A stretch of 40,482 bases of DNA from Bacteriovoracaceae bacterium. Lineage in GTDB: Bacteria > Bdellovibrionota > UBA2394. The stretch covers positions 1 to 40,482 of the forward strand of contig JAQBPA010000117.1 of NCBI GenBank assembly GCA_028287765.1, given 5' to 3'. The translations under genes were made by a program, and so were the position numbers. Positions 1-8,784 of the stretch are shown here, piece after piece. The notes under the pieces are model-generated. The model was not told the origin of the DNA. It worked only from the letters and a program-made list of their open reading frames with translations, and did no database searches. Positions within the stretch are counted from its first letter, which is position 1, and the number at the start of each line of letters is the position of its first letter.

Positions 1-401
1 GGAAGAACATCGTTTAAACTCTCACCCACAATAAAATTTTCGGCCATCCCGCGAACTTGCAGATCAGAAATTTTTACAATCATCGCGTCCAAAAACGGAA
101 AGGATACTAAATTTGAAATGAATTTAAGGCTCAACGGCCACGAAGATTTCTCGTCTTTTGGGGTCGAGAGATATTCAAGCAAATGCTCTCGTTTTTGCCG
201 AACCGTCTGCAGAACCGGGAGTACGTCTACGAACCGAAACAATTGAGTCTTTACACGCTGATCTCGGGTCGAGAGTTCGATGATCTTTTGGTACCAAAAA
301 TTTTTGTTAAAAATACGGAACTTCGGGAGCTTAAAAATCTGCTGGCCGATCTCAAGCACTCGTGCTTCAATTCCAGCAGGGTGGGTATACAGTGGATTCA
401 C
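1..401 (-). CDS. putA: Proline dehydrogenase / PutA-type protein, N-terminal part (runs off the window start)
   Basis: Open frame on the minus strand from GTG at 401..399 to the window edge, absent from the ORF track. Translation MNPLYTHPAGIEARVLEIGQQIFKLPKF...STRDQRVKTQLFRFVDVLPVLQTVRQKREHLLEYLS...MAENFIVGESLNDVL. The 'KTQLFRFVDVLPxL' block is typical of PutA/PRODH N-termini. Confidence 0.8.
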   Translation of the reverse strand, partial: MNPLYTHPAGIEARVLEIGQQIFKLPKFRIFNKNFWYQKIIELSTRDQRVKTQLFRFVDVLPVLQTVRQKREHLLEYLSTPKDEKSSWPLSLKFISNLVSFPFLDAMIVKISDLQVRGMAENFIVGESLNDVL

Positions 402-409
402 TGAATTAA

Positions 410-1960
410 ATGAAACGACGACTTCAGATCTTTGGGACATTTCTAGTCACCCTCTTTTTGATCACGGGTATCTCACTGCTTTACCATGACCTCTACTCGT
501 TGATCTCTCAGCAGCGCTCCATCCTCGAAAAAACCGCCTATACCATTTCTCGCCTACTTCCGACTGCAAGTATCGAGCTCTCTTCAGAGACTAAAGATTC
601 CCATACTTCGAATGATAGTCAACTACAAGACCTTCTCTTTAGCCTTCAAACGGACTTGAACATTGTCGGCGGGATTTTTATTGTGAGCTCGAAGCCGCCC
701 TTTCAAGTTCTCTCGAGCACAAAAGTAGGTTTTCGAAAGGGAGATCACTACGAAATCCCTCCGCTCGATTCATCATTAAGCGATGCAAAATCAACGAACC
801 TTTATAGAAGAGACGGCGGATTTCGCTTAAGTGCTTTTGCTCCGATTCGCGATGCTTCAGGCGAAGTTGTTGCGAGTCTCGCATTAGAGTCCGACGAGTC
901 GGCTTTTATTTTACGACTCATCGGCTACGGGCTTCACTATCTACTTTTGGCACTCGGCTTAATCACGATCGGTGGCTTTATTTTTCTTTGGATTTCGAAT
1001 CGAACATCGCTGTCTCTTAAAAAGTTGAAAGAAAGATATTTCACCCTGTTTGCGGAATCCTCCGACGGAATCTTAATCATTGATTCTAAGGGACAAATTC
1101 AAAAGCTAAATAAAGCGGCACTCGAAACTTTTGAAAGAACAGAACATCAAATGATCGGAAAAAATTTGTTTAAGATCGATGCCGAAGATTTTAATTTTAT
1201 TCCACTCGAAGTTGATAAGAATATTCAGAACAGAACGCTTTCTCTCAATTTACATTTTAGATCAAAGGCAAAACTTATCCTTGAAGCCGAAAAAATTCGA
1301 TATCTGAACTATTCTAGCTACCCTCTCAGCGACGGAAAAGATGTGGCCGGCGCCCTCATTATTTTTCAAGATATCACCTCGGATTTTATTCGAGAACAAG
1401 AACTCCATCACGACCAAGTGCAACTTCGATCTGAAAATTTACAACTTCAGCAACAAGTGATCACGGATCCCCTTACCCATACGCTCAATAAACAATATCT
1501 CTATTATATTTTGGATGAAAAAAATCTGAAATGGATGAGCGTCGAAGGTTGCTCGATGCTCGTGATCGATATCGATAATTTTAAACAAGTGAATGATATT
1601 CAAGGTCACGCACGCGGAGATGAGGTTCTTCAAAGCTTTGCAAAGTTTCTTCGCGGATTTTTTAGACGATCCGATAAAATTATCCGCTTTGGAGGCGATG
1701 AGTTTATCGTGATTCTTCCAAGAACGAATATTCAATCCGCCGCCCGGATCGCGAACAATATGAAAGAGAAGCTTGCAAAAGATTTCGCGAATACGCCTTC
1801 GAATATTTTGACCGTTTCAGTGGGCGTCGCTGAACTCCAGCCTCGCGAGAACGGCCACGCCTGGATGAATCGCGCCGATAAAGCGCTCTATCAAGCTAAA
1901 CACTCCGGAAAAAACGCCATTCAGACAGATGACTTCGGCGAACTTGAAGTTCTGAATTAG
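410..1960 (+). CDS. Membrane-bound PAS-GGDEF diguanylate cyclase
   Basis: Two TM segments around an extracytoplasmic region, PAS-like segment (YFTLFAESSDGILIIDSKGQI), GGDEF motif RFGGDEFIVILPR, and RxxD five residues upstream (RRSDKIIRFGGDEF). Confidence 0.9.
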   Translation: MKRRLQIFGTFLVTLFLITGISLLYHDLYSLISQQRSILEKTAYTISRLLPTASIELSSETKDSHTSNDSQLQDLLFSLQTDLNIVGGIFIVSSKPPFQVLSSTKVGFRKGDHYEIPPLDSSLSDAKSTNLYRRDGGFRLSAFAPIRDASGEVVASLALESDESAFILRLIGYGLHYLLLALGLITIGGFIFLWISNRTSLSLKKLKERYFTLFAESSDGILIIDSKGQIQKLNKAALETFERTEHQMIGKNLFKIDAEDFNFIPLEVDKNIQNRTLSLNLHFRSKAKLILEAEKIRYLNYSSYPLSDGKDVAGALIIFQDITSDFIREQELHHDQVQLRSENLQLQQQVITDPLTHTLNKQYLYYILDEKNLKWMSVEGCSMLVIDIDNFKQVNDIQGHARGDEVLQSFAKFLRGFFRRSDKIIRFGGDEFIVILPRTNIQSAARIANNMKEKLAKDFANTPSNILTVSVGVAELQPRENGHAWMNRADKALYQAKHSGKNAIQTDDFGELEVLN

Positions 1961-2121
1961 ATAAAAAAAAGCAGGCAGCACGGCCTTACGATAGAGTCAC
2001 AAACTCTGCATAATCTGCAGACCTCACGCTATTGCATTAAAAATAGGCAAGGGTTATGAGCTCTTATAAATAGATCTTCATGGTACATAATTTGCATTAA
2101 AAGCACTCAGAGGTTTAGATA

Positions 2122-3882
2122 ATGAAAGTCTTTGGAAAACTCGCGACACCGATTCCGTTCGTGGCTTTTATTTCATTGGGAGTTGGCGTCGATACGGCCA
2201 TGGCTACATCCTCGCCAGGTGCAAAAATAGATACAAGTATTGTCTCAACTATGCCCGAGGATTTTGGGACAAAAAAAATGAGTTACACTGACTCAGTGGA
2301 AAAAGCGGTGAATAAATTCAACCTCTATACTAGAGGCATTTACACCGCGGGTCATTTAAAACGAACCGGCCAATTCTTAAGGGAATTAACGGACGCTGTC
2401 CGGCCAAAACTGACGCCCAAATCAACTCCTCTCGATGCCATAAGAGAAATCCATCAGGCTGAAGTCGACACTGGAAATTTCGAATATGTGGCTGATGCAA
2501 ATGTGATTCAGGCACCCGACGCAAAGAAAATTACGATGGATTGTAATATGCAGAGCATCACCTATTTGATGGTACTGGAATCTCTTGCTCGAGAGTTTCC
2601 GAATATTGATGTGAGTAAAATACATTTTAAAGCAACGCTCGATCACGCATTCCTTGAAGTGGATAGCGAAGCCGGTTCGAGTGTGGTCGAAGTGGCCCAT
2701 CCAGATCGCTTTTTAGTGATGAATGCTCTGGCACGCCCTCCCGCGTATGATAATGCAAGAACACTCACTGGAGATGAAATCACTGCGGATATGCTCGAAG
2801 ATTTCGCCAACGATATCAAAGATAATTTGGATTCTAAGGCGATGGTGCTCTTGCAAGCCTCTGAGCTGGATCCGAAAGCCATTAATCCTCTCTATAACTT
2901 AGCGTCGGTTTTCGAGGAAAAAGAGGAATATAAAAATGCACTCCTTTCGATCGACGGAGCGATTAATCTTGGAAAGCAGTATGAAAATCTTTATTTGAGA
3001 CGGGCTATTATACAGATCAATTCTTCTGGATTGTTTGAAGATCCTGTTAGCCAAAAGAAAATCTCCATTGAGGAAGACAATTCAGATTCTCAAGTCGGAG
3101 ATAAGTCCGTTTCCGACAGGGAAAAAGTTCAAAGTGCTATAAAAAAGGCTCACCTTAAAAAAATAAAAGTGTCCAATTCAGCCCGAGAAATGAGAGTCTT
3201 CAGAGGGAAAAATAAAAAAAAGATTGATGAAATCTTGGCGGATTTTGATAACGCCATCAAAATAAATCCAGATTTTTTGGACGCCTATCTTAATCGAGCA
3301 ACATTCTATGCGATGATTGGAGATCTTCAGAAAGCTGCTGCCGACAACGAAAAGACGGAATCTCTCTTGGCGTCAGCTTTGGAAAATATTTTAAAAAATG
3401 GCGCACTTCCAAATGCACCGGGAAGTAACCCGTTTAAGGGCTCGAGTTTGGTGTTTGGACCGGTTGTAGCCCCTAATCCGCAGGACGCATTTAGAGAATA
3501 TACGAGAATAAAGACCGCAGCGAGTAAGGTGCACGAAAGGATTCGCGACGATGCAGACGAGAATGGACAAAAGATTAATTTTGGAAGTTGTACAAATAAA
3601 AGCAAAATCTCTGAGCTAGAGAAGCAACTCGAAGAAATTTCTAAACGCCCGATGATGACTAAAATCCCACAGCTCGAGGGACCGGCAAAGGAAGTCAATT
3701 ATATTGATCTTCCTTCATCAAAACTTCCTTCGCTTGATCCCGCGAGAAAAGCGAAAGAGGAGAATTCAGAATTTCATAAATTCTATCGTAGAATGTTGAA
3801 AGATCTAGAAGATCCCATGCGTCTTCGGGAATTTAATATCAAAATTATGGATGAGAACCGATACATGAATAATCGTTTTTGA
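2122..3882 (+). CDS. Exported transglutaminase-like/TPR protein (SirB1-like architecture)
   Basis: Signal-like N-terminus; TPR-like repeats (LDPKAINPLYNLASVFEEKEEYKNALLSIDGAINLG; INPDFLDAYLNRATFYAMIGDLQKAAAD). Possible Cys-His-Asp triad upstream (DCNMQSITYLMVLES / LDHAFLEVD / EVAHPDRF). Confidence 0.65.
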   Translation: MKVFGKLATPIPFVAFISLGVGVDTAMATSSPGAKIDTSIVSTMPEDFGTKKMSYTDSVEKAVNKFNLYTRGIYTAGHLKRTGQFLRELTDAVRPKLTPKSTPLDAIREIHQAEVDTGNFEYVADANVIQAPDAKKITMDCNMQSITYLMVLESLAREFPNIDVSKIHFKATLDHAFLEVDSEAGSSVVEVAHPDRFLVMNALARPPAYDNARTLTGDEITADMLEDFANDIKDNLDSKAMVLLQASELDPKAINPLYNLASVFEEKEEYKNALLSIDGAINLGKQYENLYLRRAIIQINSSGLFEDPVSQKKISIEEDNSDSQVGDKSVSDREKVQSAIKKAHLKKIKVSNSAREMRVFRGKNKKKIDEILADFDNAIKINPDFLDAYLNRATFYAMIGDLQKAAADNEKTESLLASALENILKNGALPNAPGSNPFKGSSLVFGPVVAPNPQDAFREYTRIKTAASKVHERIRDDADENGQKINFGSCTNKSKISELEKQLEEISKRPMMTKIPQLEGPAKEVNYIDLPSSKLPSLDPARKAKEENSEFHKFYRRMLKDLEDPMRLREFNIKIMDENRYMNNRF

Positions 3883-3927
3883 ATATTCCAAACGGACGAA
3901 TTCGGCGAGCTTGAAGTTTTGAATTAG
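3883..3927 (+). pseudogene. Remnant of a diguanylate-cyclase C-terminus (IFQTDEFGELEVLN*)
   Basis: Encodes QTDEFGELEVLN-stop followed by ATAAAAA, nearly identical to the end of the 410..1960 gene (QTDDFGELEVLN-stop, ATAAAAA). Confidence 0.65.
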
Positions 3928-3958
3928 ATAAAAATCAAATGGGCTGCTTGACCCGCCA

Positions 3959-3987
3959 TTGACGCACGGCATGTATGCTGGTATATA
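3959..3987 (+). promoter_or_regulatory. Predicted sigma70-type promoter of the vapBC-like operon
   Basis: TTGACG (3959-3964), 17-bp spacer, TATATA (3982-3987). The expected start site is at about 3994, the A of the vapB ATG. Confidence 0.5.
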
Positions 3988-3991
3988 TACC
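3980..3991. promoter_or_regulatory. Perfect 12-bp palindrome GGTATATATACC, candidate VapB(C) operator
   Basis: The sequence equals its own reverse complement, overlaps the predicted -10 and ends 2 nt before the ATG. Confidence 0.5.
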
Positions 3992-3993
3992 GT

Positions 3994-4197
3994 ATGGATA
4001 AGAAGGTCACCGTTATGCTTCCTCACGATTTACTTAATCGCGCATTGAAAGCGAGTGGCGAAGGCATTACCCCTACCCTCCGAAAAGGCTTGGAACTTGT
4101 CGCTGCTAAGAATGCTTATAAAAAACTTCTTCGGCTCAAAGGAAAATTTAATCTTCGACTCAATCTTGATGAGTCTCGACGAGATCGAGACGAGTAG
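3994..4197 (+). CDS. vapB: VapB-like antitoxin
   Basis: Small basic protein (MDKKVTVMLPHDLLNRALKASG...LRKGLELVAAKNAYKKLLRLKGKF) directly abutting a PIN-domain gene. Confidence 0.75.
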   Translation: MDKKVTVMLPHDLLNRALKASGEGITPTLRKGLELVAAKNAYKKLLRLKGKFNLRLNLDESRRDRDE

Positions 4198-4572
4198 ATG
4201 ATTGCGGCAGACACCAGCGTCTGGGTGGATTTTTCGAAAGGGCGCGAATCTATTTACGCTCAGCAACTTGAGTCCTTCATTGGAGATGGAAATCTTGTTC
4301 TCCCCCTTCCCGTTCTGTTTGAAATCTTAAGTGGACCTGGATTAACTAAGGAAGCGGCCGAAGCGATTTCGGAACTCCCGAGACTTGAATTGCTAGCCGA
4401 TTTTTGGGAACGAGCTGCAGAGATGCGACAAAAAATCCTAAAAAAGGGGTTAAAAGCCCGGTCCATGGATTGTTTGATTGCACAAAATTGCATCGACCAC
4501 GATGTCTCGCTGATCGCAGGTGATCAAGATTACAGACATTTCGTGAAGTTTGGCCTTCGCTTATTCACTTAG
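4198..4572 (+). CDS. vapC: VapC-like PIN-domain ribonuclease toxin
   Basis: PIN acidic motifs: MIAADTSVWVDF, PVLFEILSG, ARSMDCLIAQNC, DQDYRHF. Starts immediately after the vapB stop. Confidence 0.88.
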   Translation: MIAADTSVWVDFSKGRESIYAQQLESFIGDGNLVLPLPVLFEILSGPGLTKEAAEAISELPRLELLADFWERAAEMRQKILKKGLKARSMDCLIAQNCIDHDVSLIAGDQDYRHFVKFGLRLFT

Positions 4573-4587
4573 TCGTAATCCAAATAA

Positions 4588-5634
4588 TTACTTCAAACTC
4601 TCCATCACTTCGTTAAGCGACGCATTTGAAGGTCGAATTTTATCGATGGAAAGTTCGACGAGAGGAGTCTCGGCAATTTTAATGACTTCATGAAAAGGAA
4701 CTGTGTCGGGATTTACATAAAAGAGGCCCGTCAAAAAATGTCCCGACTCGCGAGCGGCGTGAAGAAGATCGAGTGCGGCTTTTCGATTGGTTGGATCATG
4801 ATCTTTAATTTTTTTGAGTGTGATATGAGCACCATCCGGTAGAGCAACCACCGTCGTCGTTCCTGGATCATAATCAACGTCGATCGGAGTATAGCTTGGA
4901 ACAAAGCCAATTTCGTGAATCGCTTGGTCGTTATCTTTTACAAATTTATAAGATTTTGTGGAGCCTTCGTGATTATTAAAAGTGATGCACGGAGAAATAA
5001 CATCGAGCACGGCTGTACCTCTATGCGAAAGTCCGCTCTCAATCAGAGGAACCATTTGTTTTGCATCGCCTGAAAAAGATCTTCCGACAAAGTCGCAGCC
5101 CAGATCGAGAGCGAGCATACAAAGATCGATCGGATTAAAATGATTCGAATCGCCTTTCTTCTGCACTGAGCCAAGATCGGAGGTGGCCGAGAACTGACCT
5201 TTCGTCAGACCGTACACTCCATTGTTCTCTATTATATAGAGGAGCGGAATGTTTCTTCTGACGATATGCACAAATTGCCCCATTCCAATGCTCGCCGAGT
5301 CTCCATCGCCGCTCACGGCGATATTCACCATCGAACGGTTAGCGACTGCTGCACCTGTTGCGACGGACGGCATTCTTCCGTGGACCGCGTTAAATCCATG
5401 AGCGCCCGATAAGAAATAAGCGGGCGTTTTACTAGAGCATCCAATACCGCTCAGCTTCGCCACTTTATGCGGCGGAATATTCAGTTCATAAAAAGCAGAA
5501 ATAATATGAAGAGTAATCGAATCATGTCCACAACCTGTGCAAAGAGTCGAAGGAGAGCCTCCATAATCTTTTTTTGTAAGCCCAACTTTGTTGGGTGTGG
5601 TCATTGGGTTAACGCGAGCTTCGGGTACCGACAT
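4588..5634 (-). CDS. korB: 2-oxoacid (2-oxoglutarate):ferredoxin oxidoreductase, beta subunit
   Basis: LCTGCGHDS; TPP-binding GDGDSASIGMGQFVHIVRRNIPLLYIIENNGVYGLTKGQ. Confidence 0.88.
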   Translation of the reverse strand: MSVPEARVNPMTTPNKVGLTKKDYGGSPSTLCTGCGHDSITLHIISAFYELNIPPHKVAKLSGIGCSSKTPAYFLSGAHGFNAVHGRMPSVATGAAVANRSMVNIAVSGDGDSASIGMGQFVHIVRRNIPLLYIIENNGVYGLTKGQFSATSDLGSVQKKGDSNHFNPIDLCMLALDLGCDFVGRSFSGDAKQMVPLIESGLSHRGTAVLDVISPCITFNNHEGSTKSYKFVKDNDQAIHEIGFVPSYTPIDVDYDPGTTTVVALPDGAHITLKKIKDHDPTNRKAALDLLHAARESGHFLTGLFYVNPDTVPFHEVIKIAETPLVELSIDKIRPSNASLNEVMESLK

Positions 5635-5643
5635 TCAATCTCC

Positions 5644-7464
5644 TTAAGCAATTCGCTTCTTTTGTTTATTCGATTCTAATTCCAAAACATGGTTTGTAAT
5701 ATATCGAGCATCGAGGGGAAGGCCGCTATAATGAAGAATACTTTCAGTCTTCGAGAGCAGAGACTCGTAACCCTTCTCCATTTTAATGAGCGATAGAAGT
5801 TGTGCATCTCGATTTTGCTCAACGACATAAATCACGTCATGATTTTCTAAAAACTTCTTCACATCATTCGAAAACGGATAAGCACGAATTCTTAAATAAT
5901 CGACTTCGAGTGCAGCTTCCGTTTTTAATTGGTGGATCGACTCCATCATCGGTTCATTCGACGAGCCGTAAGCAATCACTCCAATTCTATTTTTTCCAGA
6001 ACCGGTGAGAATCGGCGCGGGTACAAAACTTTTGGCGGTCTCCCATTTTTTTAGAAGGCGATCCATGACGTTTTTATATTCCACTCCGCTTTCGGTATAA
6101 GCAGCCTTTTCATTGTGACCGCTGCCTCGCGTGAAAAAGACGCCTCTTCGATCTTTCATTCCGGGTAGTGTGCGGTACGGAATTCCATCTCCATCAACGT
6201 CTGCGTAGCGGCCGTAGGTTGCAAGTTTCTCGGTATCTTTGTCGGTGAGCACTTTTCCACGATCGAGCGGCGCTTCCAAATAAGGAAATGGATCGGCCAT
6301 ATAAAAATTCATTCCAATATCTAAATCCGACAAAACAAAAACGGGAGTCTGAAACCGCTCAGCTGTATCGAAAGCTTTGGCTGCAAATTCATAACATTCG
6401 AGAACTGATCCCGGATAGAGGCAGATATTTTTTGTATCGCCGTGACTCAGAATCGCCGCAAATAAAACATCGGCCTGACTCGTACGTGTAGGAAGTCCTG
6501 TCGACGGACCTACGCGCTGAATATCGTAAACGACTGCGGGAATTTCTGCAAAATAACCAAGGCCTGTGAACTCGGCGATGAGCGAGATGCCAGGTCCAGA
6601 AGTGGAGGTCATCGCACGCGCACCCATCCAAGAAGCGCCGAGCACCATTCCCATCGCAGAAAGTTCATCTTCAGCTTGAACGATGGCGAAATTTTTTTGC
6701 TTCGAGACCGGATCAACGCGATATTTTTCGGCGTATTCCGTAAAATAATCAATCACGCTCGATGACGGAGTAATCGGATACCAACTAACAACGGTGCATC
6801 CAGAAAAAACCGATCCAAGAGCACAGGCTGCATTTCCTTCGATCAAAATTTTTCCCTGCGTCTTATTCATCGGTTCTACTTTGAAAGGAAACGAAGCGAC
6901 TTCAGAATGTTCTTTGGCAAATTTTCGACCCGCAACAATCGCCGCACGATTCAGATCAATGACTTTTTGTTTCGTCTTAAATTGTTGAGCCATCGCAAGC
7001 TCTAGGCCTTCGTCGGTGATTCCCAAAAATTCGGCGAGCACTCCCACGTAAACCATATTGACGGCAAGTTTTCGAAGACGCGGATCCGGACAAGCCTCGC
7101 TAATGATTTTTGAAAATGGAATAGAAATCGACGTCACGTCTTTTCGAAGCGCGGGAACACTCATATGTTCGTGATGAAGAACGACGCTTCCAGGTTTGAG
7201 TGCTTTCACATCTTCAACATAAGTTTGGTCATTCATGCAAACGAGAATCTCAGTCTCGGCCTTACGTGCCGCCCATCCATCTTTATTCACGCGAATCGTA
7301 AACCAAGTGGGAAGTCCCTGAATATTCGAAGGAAAAAGATTTTTGCCGCTGACGGGAATTCCCATTCTAAAAATGGATCTCATAAGGACGTTATTGGATG
7401 ATTGAGAGCCCGATCCGTTCACGGTCGCGACATGAATGCTAAAATCATTAACTTTTACGCTCAT
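5644..7464 (-). CDS. korA: 2-oxoacid:ferredoxin oxidoreductase, alpha subunit with fused gamma domain
   Basis: N-terminal gamma-like domain (HVATVNGSGSQSSNNVLMRSIFRMGIPVSGKNLFPSNIQGLPTWF) then alpha (GNAACALGSVFSGCTVVSWYPITPSSSVIDYF...TSTSGPGISLIAEFTGL). Adjacent to korB. Confidence 0.88.
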   Translation of the reverse strand: MSVKVNDFSIHVATVNGSGSQSSNNVLMRSIFRMGIPVSGKNLFPSNIQGLPTWFTIRVNKDGWAARKAETEILVCMNDQTYVEDVKALKPGSVVLHHEHMSVPALRKDVTSISIPFSKIISEACPDPRLRKLAVNMVYVGVLAEFLGITDEGLELAMAQQFKTKQKVIDLNRAAIVAGRKFAKEHSEVASFPFKVEPMNKTQGKILIEGNAACALGSVFSGCTVVSWYPITPSSSVIDYFTEYAEKYRVDPVSKQKNFAIVQAEDELSAMGMVLGASWMGARAMTSTSGPGISLIAEFTGLGYFAEIPAVVYDIQRVGPSTGLPTRTSQADVLFAAILSHGDTKNICLYPGSVLECYEFAAKAFDTAERFQTPVFVLSDLDIGMNFYMADPFPYLEAPLDRGKVLTDKDTEKLATYGRYADVDGDGIPYRTLPGMKDRRGVFFTRGSGHNEKAAYTESGVEYKNVMDRLLKKWETAKSFVPAPILTGSGKNRIGVIAYGSSNEPMMESIHQLKTEAALEVDYLRIRAYPFSNDVKKFLENHDVIYVVEQNRDAQLLSLIKMEKGYESLLSKTESILHYSGLPLDARYITNHVLELESNKQKKRIA

Positions 7465-7504
7465 GCGGAAAACATAACTAAAATCAAACGGAATTGTGAG
7501 CGGT

Positions 7505-8716
7505 TTATTGGGAAATATTGAAATCAGCTGAAGAGACGTGATTAGCCTTTATTTTCTCAGCATGAATATCGGCAAGCGATTTTCCATCGATTTGATAAAC
7601 GATCGATTCGACATCCATTTGAAAGTCGCCCAAATTTAATTCATTTGACCGGACTTTATAATCGGCGGAAATCAAATTTCCAATCGCCTGATTAGATTCC
7701 TTATTATGCATATTTGCCCAATTTTCTAACTGTCGAACTTGAAATAATCTTAGCTCCGGATTATCTCTCGTCTTCCGATAAAGCTCCAAAATACGTCTTA
7801 GAACAGTATTTTCGATCAGCGCTTCTTTAAGTCCATCCCTCAATATATATCGTGCGGCGAGCGTCCCTGATTTGACAGTCTTCGATGTTGGCTTCATCAC
7901 CATGCCGGGAGATTCTTGTGACATCCAAAGAGCGATTACACTTTCATTCCTCTCAAAAAGCTCGACGATTTCACGATGCCAAAGAACAGCAGCCGGAATT
8001 AAATAATAGGGGATTTGAGCTGCAAGTTCTGTCGAAATCCGAAGCATCCCAGAATTATTTGTACAAAAATAAGAAGGACCGCCCGAAACCCGAGTGAAAT
8101 CCCCGGGCACCATGAAATCGTATTTTTGAATCGTAGAATGCAATAAAAACTGAGATTCAAGTAATTTATGAACGTCTTTCGGTTCCGGCGATCCAACCGT
8201 ATTCGCCAAATCGTATGAAAGAACGATATTATATTTTCTCACTGATTCAAAATAATCGAGCGTGGTATTAGCGATCGTAAGTAAGTCATCAGGCGACGTA
8301 ATATTCGCATAATTTTTTGCCATCTCTACCATGTCAAATGGGGCTTTGATCTTTTTTTGACGGCGAAGAATGCTTCTAATTTGAGTATTGAAACCTACTG
8401 CTCCCCATAGTTTTGAATTTCCCCGGGACAATTTCTTTTCTAAAATGTTGGCTCGTTCAAGGCCAAAACTAAACAAATTTACGATGTGAAACTGAGTCGC
8501 TTGTTTAGCTGACGAGATTTTTTTATTCATGGCTTCTATTAATTGTTTTGGACTGCTAAGAAGCTCAACCAGAGTGGCGCATTTCTTATTTGTAAGCTGA
8601 CGCTGTCCCTCGCGAAGTCCAAATGGCGAAACGGCGTGAACGTCTCCACTTAACAAAATAAGCGAGACGGCGACGAAGACGCTCCGTAAACCTATAATGT
8701 ATGTTAAAAACCCCAA
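7505..8716 (-). CDS. Hypothetical protein with signal-peptide-like N-terminus
   Basis: 403-aa ORF with a hydrophobic N-terminus (FVAVSLILLSGDVHA). No family recognised. Confidence 0.6.
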   Translation of the reverse strand: MGFLTYIIGLRSVFVAVSLILLSGDVHAVSPFGLREGQRQLTNKKCATLVELLSSPKQLIEAMNKKISSAKQATQFHIVNLFSFGLERANILEKKLSRGNSKLWGAVGFNTQIRSILRRQKKIKAPFDMVEMAKNYANITSPDDLLTIANTTLDYFESVRKYNIVLSYDLANTVGSPEPKDVHKLLESQFLLHSTIQKYDFMVPGDFTRVSGGPSYFCTNNSGMLRISTELAAQIPYYLIPAAVLWHREIVELFERNESVIALWMSQESPGMVMKPTSKTVKSGTLAARYILRDGLKEALIENTVLRRILELYRKTRDNPELRLFQVRQLENWANMHNKESNQAIGNLISADYKVRSNELNLGDFQMDVESIVYQIDGKSLADIHAEKIKANHVSSADFNISQ

Positions 8717-8784
8717 AGCAGTTTAAAGTGAATACTACGGGGTTTATCAAAGTCAATCCGGATTATTTCACGGGCCTTTAAAGC

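Noticed and set aside
3327-3698. 123-aa minus-strand ORF
   Set aside because: Antisense within the TPR gene; Ser/Phe/Leu-rich shadow translation.
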